Below, one piece after another: positions 37,608 through 47,649 of a stretch of DNA of 64,000 bases; position 1 is the stretch's first letter, and each line of letters begins with the position of its first letter. A program made the position numbers and the translations under genes. The DNA is from Symbiodinium natans (Eukaryota; Sar; Dinophyceae; Suessiales; Symbiodiniaceae), in assembly GCA_905221605.1 (NCBI GenBank), contig CAJNDS010000305.1:46001-110000 (forward strand). Reading direction: 5' to 3'. The notes under the pieces are model-generated. The model made no database searches and was not told where the DNA came from. It was given only the letters and a program-made list of their open reading frames with translations.

Positions 37608-37689
37608 ACGGAGCCCAACAAGCACGACTCTCCCAGAAGCCAGGCGGCTCGCCTTTTGAGGGGGCGCGGTGGCGCCAACCCCAGGCCTT

Positions 37690-37770
37690 CCCAGGGTTTC
37701 AGGGTTTCAGGGTTTCAGGGTTTCAGGGTTTCGGGATTTCGGGGTTTCAGGGTTTCAGGGTTTCAGGGTT
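37690..37770 (+). repeat. GGGTTTCA 8-mer block
   Basis: About nine GGGTTTCA units. The preceding island 37612-37690 is open (EPNKHDSPRSQAARLLRGRG). Confidence 0.85.
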
Positions 37771-38408
37771 AGGGTTTAGGGTTGAGGTTTTAGGGCTTCT
37801 TCTTGCGGGGACTGCAGAAAAGATCATGAGCCCCAAAACTCCTCAGGTTTAGAGTTTCGGGTTTGGGGCTCAGGGTTTAGGGTCGAGGGTTTAGGGTTCA
37901 GGGTTTAGGGTTTAGGGTTGCCTGAGTCACGTACTGCAACATGCGAGATCACCCAAAATTCCCGAAGCAATGTGAGTCTAAACCCTCACCCCAGGCTGCA
38001 AACCCTAAACCCTTCAACACCTAAACCCTAAGCCCTAAACCTTAAACCCCAAACCCCAAACCCTAAACCCTAAGCCCTAAACCCTTAAACCCCAAACCCT
38101 AAACCTAAACCCTAAACCCTAAACCCTTAACCCTTAACCCTTCAGACCCTCGAGCCAAACCTTTGAAATCCTGAGAGGCTTTGGAGTCCACAGCGTCCCC
38201 GAGGCTGTGAGAGCGTGAGGGATTGCTGAGGGTGTAGGGTTTAGGGTTTAGGGTTCAGGGTTCAGGGTTTAGGGTTTAGGGCTATTCCAAAAATCTCAGC
38301 CTTCAGCCCTTTACACCTAAATCTTCAAGCCCTAGCCCTAAACCCCAAACCCCAATCCCTAAGCCCTACTGGTATGTGGGAGGGTAACGGGCTTGTTTCG
38401 GGCCCGCA
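37771..38408. repeat. Telomere-type words with small islands
   Basis: TTTAGGG words lie at 37755-37920 and 38230-38285. CCCTAAA/CCTTAAA words lie at 37978-38150. Open islands are 37798-37850 and 38153-38215 (SQTFEILRGFGVHSVPEAVR, stop). Confidence 0.55.
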
Positions 38409-38490
38409 GCCTGAGCAGAGTTTGCACTTCTTACAGCCGAAGCATCGCAAAACGTTCGTTACCCAGCATCCCGTTGCAGAAGCTCATAGG
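38409..38490 (+). CDS. Coding-like exon after CCCGCAG
   Basis: After an acceptor-like GGCCCGCAG the frame reads PEQSLHFLQPKHRKTFVTQH then PVAEAH, up to a TTTAGGG tract. Unrecognised. Confidence 0.4.
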
Positions 38491-38570
38491 GTTTAGGGTT
38501 TAGGGTTTATAGGGTTTAGGGTTCAGAGTTTAGGGTTTAGGGTTTAGGGTTTAGGGTTTAGGGTTTAGGG

Positions 38571-38672
38571 CTACAGAAAAGTTGGAACATCCTTATCCCC
38601 ATACCCCAAAAGGTACACGAAAGGGAATCCCAGCTCGAATCGTCCAAAAACCGTGTTCCAACTTCTTCTACC
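38571..38672 (-). mobile_element. Family I inverted-repeat element, copy 1
   Basis: Inverted relative to 60608-60724. Shares GTTGGAACATCCTTATCCCC, AAGGGAATCCCAGC and GTGTTCCAACTT. It directly follows a TTTAGGG tract. Confidence 0.7.
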
Positions 38673-38718
38673 TCGGAGCCCTAAGGTGGTGCCCTTGGGT
38701 TAGGCGATCCTTTTGTTA

Positions 38719-38869
38719 GGATCCTCTAAGGGAACATAAGGGCTTTATTCGGAGTGTATTCAGGGAATCCTCTTAATGTGGGCCCCTTACCTGTTTTTTC
38801 ATGAAAAAACATGTCAAGCTTTATTCGGAGTGTATTCAGGGAATCCTCTTAATGTGGGCCCCTTACCTG
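38719..38869. repeat. Family G repeat, copy 2, with a perfect 52-bp direct duplication
   Basis: 38742-38793 is repeated exactly at 38818-38869. The 24-bp spacer contains the palindrome TTTTTTCATGAAAAAA. Confidence 0.85.
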
Positions 38870-38919
38870 CTGGTAAAAGGTTCGGAAGTATGGGCCACTA
38901 GGGTATACAAGGGGTTGAG

Positions 38920-38975
38920 AAGGGGTCCCCTTTTAAAAGGGCCCATATGAAGGGGCCATGTAACTACCCTAAGTG
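38920..38975. repeat. Family H repeat, copy 2
   Basis: AAAAGGGCCCATATGAAGGGGCC and GTAACTACCCTAAG, compare 31290-31340. Confidence 0.5.
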
Positions 38976-39219
38976 ATAAGTTTATGTTTTAGGGTCTAGG
39001 GATTTCGGTTCAGGGCTAAGTGCAGGGCCCTAACTGAACTACCAAATGCCGTCCCCTTAGAACACCCAAACAGCCCTGCCTGTCCTTTCTGATTGAGTAG
39101 ACTCCCTTATATGTGATGAGGTAGACCCCCCCCTTCTATTTGATGAACGGAAAGGTTTAGGGTAGGTAGCGCAGGTGGATTGTTATATCACATGAGCCTT
39201 AGACTAAGACTAGCTTACA
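38976..39219. other. Unique DNA, nothing recognised
   Basis: No repeat family or frame stands out. Confidence 0.35.
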
Positions 39220-39350
39220 AGCTCCGGTGCTCGCACTTTTGCTGAGTCATTGCCCACCAGAACACCCATGGCTAGCTTCGCCTGTCAGTCTGGCATATCT
39301 CAAGGGATTCGGTCAGAATTTTCGAGACCCCAACGGAATCTGCACAAGCC
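39220..39350 (+). CDS. Coding-like exon
   Basis: Open 43-codon frame QAPVLALLLSHCPPEHPWLA then SPVSLAYLKGFGQNFRDPNG. The next island 39436-39525 (VFDLQAESLSLCASLGELPL) is also open on this strand. Unrecognised. Confidence 0.4.
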
Positions 39351-39529
39351 CTAAAGCCTAAACCCTAAAAACCCCGAACCCTAAACCCCAACCAAAATCC
39401 GAAAAACAAATCAGCGCAAACCCCTAAAAGCGAACCCAGTGTTTGACCTGCAAGCAGAAAGTCTGAGCCTGTGCGCTTCTCTTGGTGAGTTACCACTGGC
39501 TCTGGCTCCCTTAGTCAAGGGTTCGGGGT

Positions 39530-40018
39530 GCAGGGCTTGGCGGTTTAGGGTTGAGGGTTTAGGGTTTGGGGTTCAGGGTTTAGGGTGGCTAAGACAGACA
39601 CAGGCCGCGAGCGGGGCACAGCGCTGTGCTGCAGGCGCGGCAGAATGTTTTCGGAAGCCTTAAATGCCCTAAACCCCCGAAGCGTGAAACCCTAATGACA
39701 CACCCCCGTACCTTAATCCCTAAAGCCCTGCCCCTATATAAACGCCGAAACCCTAAACCCCGGGTTTCACGTTTAGTCTCTAGGGTTTGCAGGCTCAGGT
39801 CTTAGGCTCTTGAAGGTTCAAATGACGGGTACCAGTTTACTTTGGTAGGGCTTGAGCCCCAAACAGATCTCTGAACGACGAAGCCCTCCAGAGCTCACAA
39901 TCCCCCCAAACCCTAAACCCTAAATTCAACCCTAAACCCCAAACTCTAACTCTAAAGCCTAAACCCTAAACCCTAAACCCTAAACCCTAAACCCTAAACT
40001 CCTTTATCAAAGCCCCAA
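39530..40018. repeat. Telomere-type words and small islands
   Basis: TTTAGGG words at 39543-39585 precede an open piece at 39590-39660. CCCTAAA units lie at 39905-40003. No gene recognised. Confidence 0.5.
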
Positions 40019-40127
40019 AGCCTCGGTTGTCTGCTGAGGTGCCTATCGCCCCTGGAGAGACACCCGCGGCCTCGGTCTCAAAAGTTCGCTCTAAGCGGGC
40101 CATAAGGCAAGGGGTTCAAGAGAGGTT
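40019..40127 (+). CDS. Coding-like exon
   Basis: Reads PRLSAEVPIAPGETPAASVS then KVRSKRAIRQGVQER and is directly followed by TTTAGGG repeats. Unrecognised. Confidence 0.4.
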
Positions 40128-41148
40128 TAGGGTTTAGGGTTTCGGGTTTAGGGTTTAGGGTTTAGGGTTTAGGGGTAGGGGTTAGGGTTTAGGGGTTAGG
40201 GGTTAGGGGGTTAGGGGTAAGGGGTTAGGTTAGGGTTTAGGGTAACCCAAGGTGCCCTGATACTCCCCTTGCCTCTTCTCCCTAAGGCTCTCGAAGCTTC
40301 CCTAGCTAAGGTTCCCTAGGTACCTACCTCCCCGTTTAGGGTTTAGGGTTTAGGGTTTAGGGTTTAGGGTACTTAAGAACCCAATAAGCCGTTCTTCAGC
40401 GTGTACTTGGCGGCTCGTGGATCGCTAGACGCAGGGCTACGCTACAACCCTAAACCCATGAACCCCAAACCCTAAACCCCAAAGCCTAAACCCTAAACCC
40501 TAAACCCTGAACCAAACCCTAAAGCCCTAAGCCCTAAAACCCTAAGCCCTCAGCACAAAAAGTAGGATCAAGTAGGTCTTTGGATACTTCGGGCCTTGCA
40601 GAGGCCATGAAACGAAGCTGTCCCACTCCAAATGCACAAACCAGGGTTAGGGGGTTTAGGGTTTAGGGTTTAGGGGGTTTAGGGTTTAGGGTTTAGGGTT
40701 TAGGGTTTAGGGTTTAGGCGGGTTTAGGGTTAGGGTTTAGGGGGTTTAGGGTTTAGGGTTTCGAGTTTAGCCGGGATTTTGGCTTTCAAGCGGACCCCCT
40801 TCCCCCCCCCCCCTTCCCCCCCAACAGAAACCTGCGAGCGTGAGGCTAGACGGCTCGTTTCGATAATCCTAAACCCTAAACCCCTAAACCCCTAAACCCC
40901 TAAACCCCTAAACCCCTAAACCCCTAAACCCCTAAACCATGCTTTTTGGTGGTGAGACTTGCTAAAGCTGGGCCAAAAATGTCTGCTGATTTTTGACATA
41001 AACCCAACTGACCCAATCCCAAACCCCGAAACTCCCAAAACCATAAGCCCAGAAGCTTTGAACCGAAATACAAGCACCACAACCCTAAACCCTAAACCCT
41101 CAACCCTCAACCCTAAACCCTAAACCCTACCCTAAACCCTACGCGCAC
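40128..41148. repeat. Telomere-type tracts, both orientations
   Basis: TTTAGGG/TTAGGGG runs lie at 40127-40245, 40337-40370 and 40645-40765. CCCTAAA runs lie at 40445-40560, and CCCCTAAA 8-mers at 40868-40935. The open island at 40563-40647 reads GSSRSLDTSGLAEAMKRSCP. Poly-C lies at 40800-40822. Confidence 0.7.
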
Positions 41149-41222
41149 AGCTCTGAGGTTCTCATCTACGGCGGCTTGGGCGACGGAGGGTGCCGTGGGT
41201 GGCAGTCAATTATAATGACTGG
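41149..41222 (+). CDS. Kelch-like exon fragment 2
   Basis: After GCGCACAG the frame reads SSEVLIYGGLGDGGCRGWQS then IIMTG, with the hydrophobic run plus Gly-Gly of a kelch repeat. Confidence 0.4.
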
Positions 41223-41326
41223 GGTACACGTATGGAACCCTAAACTCTAAACCCTAAACCCTAAACCGGTCTGGGCTTGCGGGGTTGATTAGGGGTTAGG
41301 GTTGTGGTTCAAGCTCAGGATTAAGG

Positions 41327-41395
41327 CTGAGAGCGCTCGTGCTGGCATGAAGCAGCGTAGGGAACACCTGACACCACCTCCGCGGTCAGGAAAAC
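41327..41395 (+). CDS. Coding-like island
   Basis: Reads ARAGMKQRREHLTPPPRSGK. Unrecognised. Confidence 0.3.
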
Positions 41396-41560
41396 CCTAC
41401 AAACCCTAAACTTCAAACTCTAAACCCTGAAGCTAAAGCGTTTAGGGTTTAGGGTTTAGGGTTAAGGGTTAGGGGTTTAGGGGTTTAGGGGTTAGGGGTT
41501 TAGGGGGCAGGGCCAACAGCTTGTCGGTTATGCGTGTGGTGGTGCTGGTGCTCTATGCAG

Positions 41561-41868
41561 ACCACGCTGAAGAGTCAAACTGGGCTTGGCAGAATCTGAT
41601 GGCAGAACCGTCATGGTTGGACTTGCAGTCGGACGAGAAGCCAAGTGCAGAGCAACTGAAGTCGTGGCATTCAGCGGTTGAGGTGTTGGCAGAGCTCACG
41701 TCGAAGTTCGAATATGGCATTGAGAAAGAGACAGAAGTCATCCTCAATAAGAAGGCGAGTGAGCTGGTGCCAGCTTGGCGGGCGCAGTTTCCAAGGTTCA
41801 AGGAGAACCTGACGTTCGGTGTCAACATGATGATAGCTGCCGGACTTTCGACCGAGTACCTGAGAGTA
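41561..41868 (+). CDS. Exon with consensus splice sites, helical protein
   Basis: Bounded by CTCTATGCAG at the left and a strong donor GTAAGTACAG at the right. The frame reads DHAEESNWAWQNLMAEPSWL, later EVILNKKASELVPAWRAQFP and TFGVNMMIAAGLSTEYLR, with about 100 residues of mainly helical composition. It is the best-bounded single exon in the window. No family recognised. A candidate downstream acceptor, CTGACTGACAG, lies at 41931-41941. Confidence 0.6.
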
Positions 41869-41941
41869 AGTACAGAACAGGTTGCTTGTCAGTCTTCTGG
41901 GGGGATGGGTCTTATACTCGCGCTGGGTTCCTGACTGACAG

Positions 41942-42345
41942 GTGACTATGACACAAGTATCGCACGTATAGATAGTCCAGGTGTGAAGGGCAAGCGAACA
42001 TCCCGGTCGAAGAGAGTTTGGGGGCGGGTCTTAATGTCTTGAGGTTTGTGTTGGTACTGACGTGGATTTAGGGTTTAGGGTTTAGGGTTTTGGGTTTTGG
42101 GTTTAGGGTTTAGGGTTTTGGGTTTAGTCGCTCACTCTCGCACAAGGCAGGCAAGGTTCGTTGGTCTGTTGAGTCAGATATCGGCGCATAACAGAATCCC
42201 TTGAGACAAGTCAAAACCTTCAAGCCTCATTTCCCCCACAGATAGGGTTCAGGGTCTGGGGTGTAGGGTTTAGGGTTCAGGGTTTAGGGTTTGGGGTTTG
42301 GGGTTTAGGGTTTAGGGGTTAGGGGTTTAGGGTGTAGAGATCAGG
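41942..42345. other. Unique DNA and telomere-type words
   Basis: TTTAGGG/TTTTGGG words lie at 42065-42125 and 42245-42335. A good open terminal island at 42128-42196 reads RSLSHKAGKVRWSVESDIGA and stop. Confidence 0.4.
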
Positions 42346-42349
42346 GTTC

Positions 42350-42450
42350 AACGCCCTGAGCGGCCTTGTTTTCGCCATCGCTCAGCACCCGCCTCCCCCT
42401 TCAAAGCCCACGTGGCGGCTCAATTTGGCTCCCTCTTTCAAGACCTGAAC
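42350..42450 (+). CDS. Coding-like terminal island
   Basis: Reads NALSGLVFAIAQHPPPPSKP then TWRLNLAPSFKT and stop. Unrecognised. Confidence 0.35.
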
Positions 42451-42582
42451 CTGCACCCTTGTCCGAAAGCCCCAAAGCCTGAACCCTAACCTTTAGGGTT
42501 AAGGGTTTTTAGGGTTTTTAGGGTTTAGGGTTTGGGGTTTAGGGTTTAGGGTTTAGGATTTCAGGCTGTTTTTTAAACCCGG

Positions 42583-42672
42583 AAAGTCATGCAGGTAGTG
42601 TTTACGGTATACCCCAACAGGGCTTATCGTAGAGGGTATAAGGCGCCCAATCGCGGGGTTTATTTGGTGCCC
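42583..42672 (+). CDS. Coding-like exon
   Basis: Reads KVMQVVFTVYPNRAYRRGYK then APNRGVYLVP, running into a CCCTAAA tract (42670-42808). Unrecognised. Confidence 0.4.
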
Positions 42673-42808
42673 TAAACCCTGAACCCTGAACCCTAAACCC
42701 TGAACCCTGAACCCTAAACCCTAAACCCTAAACCCTAAACCCTAAACCCTAAACCCTAAACCCTAAACCCTAAACCCTAAACCCTAAACCCTAAACCCTA
42801 AACCCTAA
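42673..42808 (-). repeat. CCCTGAA/CCCTAAA tract
   Basis: About nineteen units, with CCCTGAA at the left passing into pure CCCTAAA. Confidence 0.9.
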
Positions 42809-43094
42809 ACCAAACTTTTGCAAGAGCAGCAAAAGAATTGCCGCAACCGTCAATTCTCAGCAGTCTTGGCAGTCCTGGGTGCCGGAGCCCGGCTCCCTCA
42901 AGCCCTAAACCCTATTTGGGTTTCGGGTTTAGGGTTTAGGGTTTAGGGTTTAGGGTTTAGGGTTTAGGGTTTAGGGTTTAGGGTTTAGGGCGAGGGTTGA
43001 GGATCCCCGACGCCGAAGGCTCCCTTTAGGCGACGCCTACGAGGTGCGGATTCTCGAAACCGAGGTGCGGGGCCTGGTGAACCGTGCCCTATAA
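42809..43094 (+). CDS. Two coding-like islands around a TTTAGGG tract
   Basis: 42818-42905 reads NFCKSSKRIAATVNSQQSWQ then SWVPEPGSL. The tract is 42920-42990. 42991-43094 reads ARVEDPRRRRLPLGDAYEVR then ILETEVRGLVNRAL and stop. Confidence 0.4.
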
Positions 43095-43199
43095 GTCCCA
43101 AGGGTTTAGTAGGGTTTTGGGTTTAGGGCTCAGGCCCGTTTAGGGTTCAGGCCTTCCAACCCCAGACCCTAAAGCTTCTAGAATGCAGGGTGGCGGTCA

Positions 43200-43570
43200 G
43201 TATTCCCAAAGTCTTATACCCTCAACCTGAACCCGAAACCCTTAAACCCTAAACCCCTAAAAGCTTGCAGCCTGAACCCGAAACCTTTAACCCCCAAACC
43301 CCGAAAAGCTTGCAGCCTGAACCCGAAACCCTTAAACCCTAAACCCCTAAAAGCTTGCAGCCTGCACCCGAAACCTTTAAACCCTAAACCCCTAAAAGCT
43401 TGCAGCCTATAAACCTGAAACCCTTAAACCCCAAACCCGTACAAGCTTACAGCCTAAACCCGAAGCCCTTAAACCCTAACCCCTTAACCCTAAACCCTAA
43501 ACCCTTAACCCTAACCCCTAGACCCTAAACCCTAAAACCTAAACCCTTAAACCCTAAGCCCTAAACCCTG
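43200..43570 (-). repeat. About 57-bp tandem repeat of telomere-like and AAGCTTGCAGCC words
   Basis: AAAGCTTGCAGCCTGAACCCGAAACC recurs with small changes at about 43260, 43302, 43348 and 43396 (spacing about 42-48 bp), interleaved with CCCTTAAACCCTAAACC. Confidence 0.7.
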
Positions 43571-43714
43571 AGTCCCGTGTAGGCTTTGTGTTCAGGCTCG
43601 CGCTGAGGGCTTCGGTGTAGTTAGGAGTTGTTTCCGCCGTACCCTTCCGCTCTTACTAGACTATATCCCAAGCCCTCTATGTTTAGGGCTTTATAGGCTT
43701 TAGGGTTTATAATG

Positions 43715-43870
43715 CAGGCTTGTGGGGGCTGGGGCTTTCATCGGGTTTGGTTTACAAGCAGGAGAGTGGGACGTTCCGGCGAGTGAGGCGTTCAGTAGTT
43801 TGTGGTTGGTTCACCTGCTGCCTCCCCAGGGACGGGGTGTGCTGCAGCATTCTTCGAGCTGCCTCAACCC
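43715..43870 (+). CDS. Coding-like island
   Basis: Reads GAGAFIGFGLQAGEWDVPAS then EAFSSLWLVHLLPPQGRGVL, running into CCCTAAA repeats. Unrecognised. Confidence 0.35.
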
Positions 43871-43879
43871 TAGACCCTC

Positions 43880-44090
43880 AACCCTAAACCCTAAACCCCT
43901 AAACCCCTAAACCCTAAACCCTAAACCCTAAACCCTAAACCCTAAACCCTAAACCCTAAACCCTAAACCCTAAACCCTAAACCCTAAACCCTAAACCCTA
44001 AACCCTAAACCCTAAACCCTAAACCCTAAACCCTAAACCCTTAAACCCTAAACCCTAAACCCTAAACCCTAAACCCTAAACCCTAAACCC
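43880..44090 (-). repeat. Long CCCTAAA tract
   Basis: About thirty units, nearly perfect. The next island (44097-44182: TLKAPYISSLPRTSKLKASG, stop) is open. Confidence 0.9.
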
Positions 44091-44212
44091 TCCACAGACC
44101 CTGAAAGCACCCTATATTAGTTCCCTACCTAGAACTAGCAAGCTGAAGGCCTCAGGGTCTAGAGTCAACAAGTAAAACAGAGAGGGGCTTCAAGCCCGAA
44201 GCCCTGCATTTA

Positions 44213-44262
44213 GCGTTTAGGGTTTAGGGTTTAGGGTTTAGGGTTTGAACCCTAAACCCGGT
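44213..44262. repeat. Head-to-head telomere-type junction
   Basis: TTTAGGG units meet CCCTAAA through GGGTTTGAACCCTAAA at 44238-44256. Confidence 0.75.
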
Positions 44263-44770
44263 TTCTGTGGAGCTTTCAAGGCCCCCAAGGTTGCAGCAGA
44301 CATTCTCTGTGTTGTGTCTCATTGGCCGAAGCCCTGCGTGTTTAAGGGCTTCAAGGGTTCTGAAGCCCCAAGGGTTTAGGGTTTAGGGTTTAGGGTTTAG
44401 GGTTTAGGGTTCGAACCCCTACATCCTAGAAGCGGTGCTCAGCTCGACACCTTGCCGATATGACATCCGGTGGGAGGCTTACACGATGAACGAGCAGATC
44501 GACATCAATAAGATGGCATGTGGGGAGACCATAGGAACGGGGTCGGTGGTTGGCACTGGCTGGACATTGAGCTTGTCCAGTTGGTCCCAGCAGGCTGCTG
44601 ATTATCCCCGGTGCCCTCCTCATGTGGCATGGACAACACTGAGCCATGCTTCACAGCTATGGACGAGGAGATGGAGCTGAAGCCGAAACCACCTGCACCA
44701 AAGAAGGCTAGAACCGGCGCGCTTGGGCTGAGCCACCAAACCACGGTTTACTGTAGCTTCCAGGGGTAAG
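44250..44770 (+). CDS. Coding-like islands, frames change
   Basis: 44258-44345 reads GFCGAFKAPKVAADILCVVS. After a TTTAGGG tract (44370-44410), 44415-44600 reads CRYDIRWEAYTMNEQIDINK and onward. From about 44625 a different frame reads GMDNTEPCFTAMDEEMELKP then KPPAPKKARTG. Either two exons or a frameshift. No family recognised. Confidence 0.35.
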
Positions 44771-44959
44771 GAGAATTATAGTAGGCATGTCAACCATAAC
44801 ATGAAGTAACCAGTAGCAACAAGTATTAGGATGGCCAACCATTAGAAACCTAAACCCAGTAGACCCAGACCCAGACCCGAACCCTAAACCCTGGACCCTG
44901 AACCCTAAACCCCAAACCCGGCCCTACACCCTAAACCCTAAGTCCAAATTTCGGGCGTA

Positions 44960-45210
44960 GGTCTCTGGGGTTTAGAGATTTCATGGGTCTTTGGGATCGA
45001 AAACTTGGCAGCTCGGCTCCCCAAGCCTTTGGGGCTTTAGGGTTGAGGGTTTCGGATTGGGGGGGTTTAGGTTGAGGGTTTAGGGTTTAGGGGGTTCGGG
45101 GTCTAAGGATTAGGGGTTTAGGGTCGACATATCCTGAGGGACAGTCGCCTGCGATGCCCATCATTGAAGACCCAGCGCTACGAGTAAAGCTCTCGGTATC
45201 CTGTAAACCC
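44960..45210 (+). CDS. Two coding-like islands
   Basis: 44967-45032 reads RDFMGLWDRKLGSSAPQAFG. 45127-45207 reads TYPEGQSPAMPIIEDPALRV then KLSVSC. Telomere-type words lie between. Unrecognised. Confidence 0.35.
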
Positions 45211-45317
45211 TATAGACCCTAAAGCATCAAAGCGGTATCTTTAAGCCCCATATGCTGGAATATGCCCTAAACCCGAAACCCCAAACCCTAAACCCTAAAC
45301 CCTAAACCCCCTAAACC

Positions 45318-45432
45318 CAACAGCCAACAAAGATCATCAAGTTCCGTGCCACGGTGGCAAATGGCCCCCTGCCGCTAGAGGCAGAAACCCAACCCTTCGG
45401 CTGTTGGGAACAAGCCATAGTGACAGGATCCC
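45318..45432 (+). CDS. Coding-like exon
   Basis: Reads QPTKIIKFRATVANGPLPLE then AETQPFGCWEQAIVTGS, ending at a poly-C run. It faintly resembles a CBM20-type strand pattern, but not enough to name it. Confidence 0.35.
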
Positions 45433-45542
45433 CCCCCCCCCGCCCCACCCCACAATCCTAAACCCTAAATCCTAAACCCTAAACCAACAACAGAAAAAAC
45501 AAACAAAAGCAATGAACAAACTAGAATACATGTAGAATACAT

Positions 45543-45596
45543 GTGTTGGCATTCGGAGACCAGGTAATGCTGAAGCACACGAACAGCAGACCCTGA
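45543..45596 (+). CDS. Possible MIR-domain fragment
   Basis: Reads VLAFGDQVMLKHTNSRP and stop. 'G..V.LKH..S' is the core of MIR/beta-trefoil repeats, as in IP3-receptor-type proteins. Very short, so tentative. Confidence 0.25.
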   Translation: MLAFGDQVMLKHTNSRP

Positions 45597-45835
45597 GCCC
45601 TGAGCCGTGGTGTCCCTACACCTTTAAACCCCAAGCCCCAAACCCCAAACCCTAGCCCTAAACCCTAAGCCCTAAACCCTAAACCCTAAACCCTGAACCC
45701 TGAACCCTGAACCCTGAACCCTAAACCCCAAACCCTAAACCCTAAACCCTAAACCAAACCCTAAACCCTAAAAGGGCCTAAACCCTAAACCCGAAATCCT
45801 AAAAGCCCGAAGCCCTAAACCCTAAACCTGATCAG
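45597..45835 (-). repeat. CCCTAAA/CCCTGAA tract
   Basis: Telomere-like words almost throughout 45625-45830. Confidence 0.8.
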
Positions 45836-45874
45836 GATCAATCCTTGGAGTACGTCTGGAGTCTGCTGGACGCA

Positions 45875-46304
45875 GGTGGAAAAGAGCATTGCGAGACTGC
45901 CCCGTCCTCAAAGGGCCCTGTTTACTTGGAATTCGGGTACAGAATTGGAATCCACATGGTCAGTTCTCAAAGTTATGACCCCAAAGGGACCCACATGTCA
46001 TGACATGTTTGGAGCTCGGTCACTTCTTGAAATTGCATACAATCTATGGTTAGCGCAGACACGTTTTGTCTTGCATAATGTGATATTCGGTTTCCTATTG
46101 TGCCAAATAATGATATCCTTCATTACAACTAGCACCTTTAAATCTACTTCAATAAGAAAGGAGTACGAAATACAACAATTCCAACCATTTGTCTTCTTCA
46201 TTGTGATTAATTGCAATGACACACATAACCGTGAATTCTTGCGCGAAGCTTCTGCGTACTGGGTTTCCTCGCAGATGGGGGTTGCAGTTACATATGTCTG
46301 CTAA
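45875..46304 (+). CDS. AT-rich ORF of unknown origin
   Basis: Opens after an acceptor-like GGACGCAG and stays open for about 142 codons to a TAA near 46302. The middle (about 46040-46260) is much more AT-rich than the surroundings and encodes hydrophobic sequence (VLHNVIFGFLLCQIMISFI). The base composition suggests a different origin, for example an organelle insert or a transposon. No family recognised. A shorter minus frame overlaps. Confidence 0.35.
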
Positions 46305-46387
46305 ATAGTTGTCCCCTCAGGGTTTAGGGTTTGGCGTCTAGGTTAGGGTCCCTTTCGCTGGAAGGTTGCAGTGACGCATGGTGGCCA

Positions 46388-46511
46388 AATTATCTGCTAA
46401 TTTGCTTAAGATCCCCCAAATATCACACACAAGTCTTCCTCATATGGATAATATGATAAGGATTATGTTCTTTCATGTTTTTGGGGTGTTCTTAAGCAAA
46501 TAGTACTAATA
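46388..46511. mobile_element. Family F inverted-repeat element, copy 2
   Basis: TGCTAATTTGCTTAAGATCCCC and GGTGTTCTTAAGCAAATAGTA are inverted ends. Confidence 0.7.
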
Positions 46512-46562
46512 GGCCCCCTGTTGCTGCGTTGGGGCTTAAAACCTGGGGTGTCGATGCGGGTT

Positions 46563-47039
<477 letters not shown>

Positions 47040-47055
47040 TTAAGGTTCCGGGTGT

Positions 47056-47132
47056 AGGGCCGAGCTGAAGGGCGCCGCACCTGTACCCTTACAAAGACAG
47101 ATCGGACGTGTAGATCTCGAAGCCGTGAACCT
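47056..47132 (+). CDS. Coding-like terminal island
   Basis: Reads AELKGAAPVPLQRQIGRVDL then EAVNL and stop. Unrecognised. Confidence 0.35.
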
Positions 47133-47579
47133 CTGAACCCCTAAACCCTAAACCCTAAACCCTCAATCCCTAAATCCCTGAATCCCTAGAACCCTAGATC
47201 CCCCTACTTGTGGGCTCTCGTCAGGAATTCGTGAAGTAGGTTCCTTATGTTACCCCCCCATATAGCCTTGTCAGGGCCCTGAAACCGTAGTCATCTCGGT
47301 AAGCACGTAAGGGGATGGGGTTTAAAGTTTAGGGTTTAGGGTTTGGGCCCTACACCTAAAGACCCCAAACACAAAACCCTAAACCCTACACCCTAAACCT
47401 TAAAACACCCTAAACCCGAAACAATCAGTTTCAGAAGCCCACGACAGTCCCTCTCTGTTTATCAGCAATGTCGGCAAATATATACACAAATATACATGTG
47501 CAAAGGAAAGGCCGACAGACAGCCCAACCCCGAGGCCCAAAATTAAACCCCACAAGACCAACAATTCTCGGGCATGGTC

Positions 47580-47632
47580 TTTTGGGCGGGCGGGCCCGTG
47601 GGCCCGTGGGCCCGTGGGCCCGTGGGCACGGG
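47580..47632. repeat. GGGCCCGT repeat, left border of the array
   Basis: About five GGGCCCGT units. The same repeat closes the array at 51408-51506. Confidence 0.85.
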
Positions 47633-47649
47633 CCTGGACTTTGCCAAAA

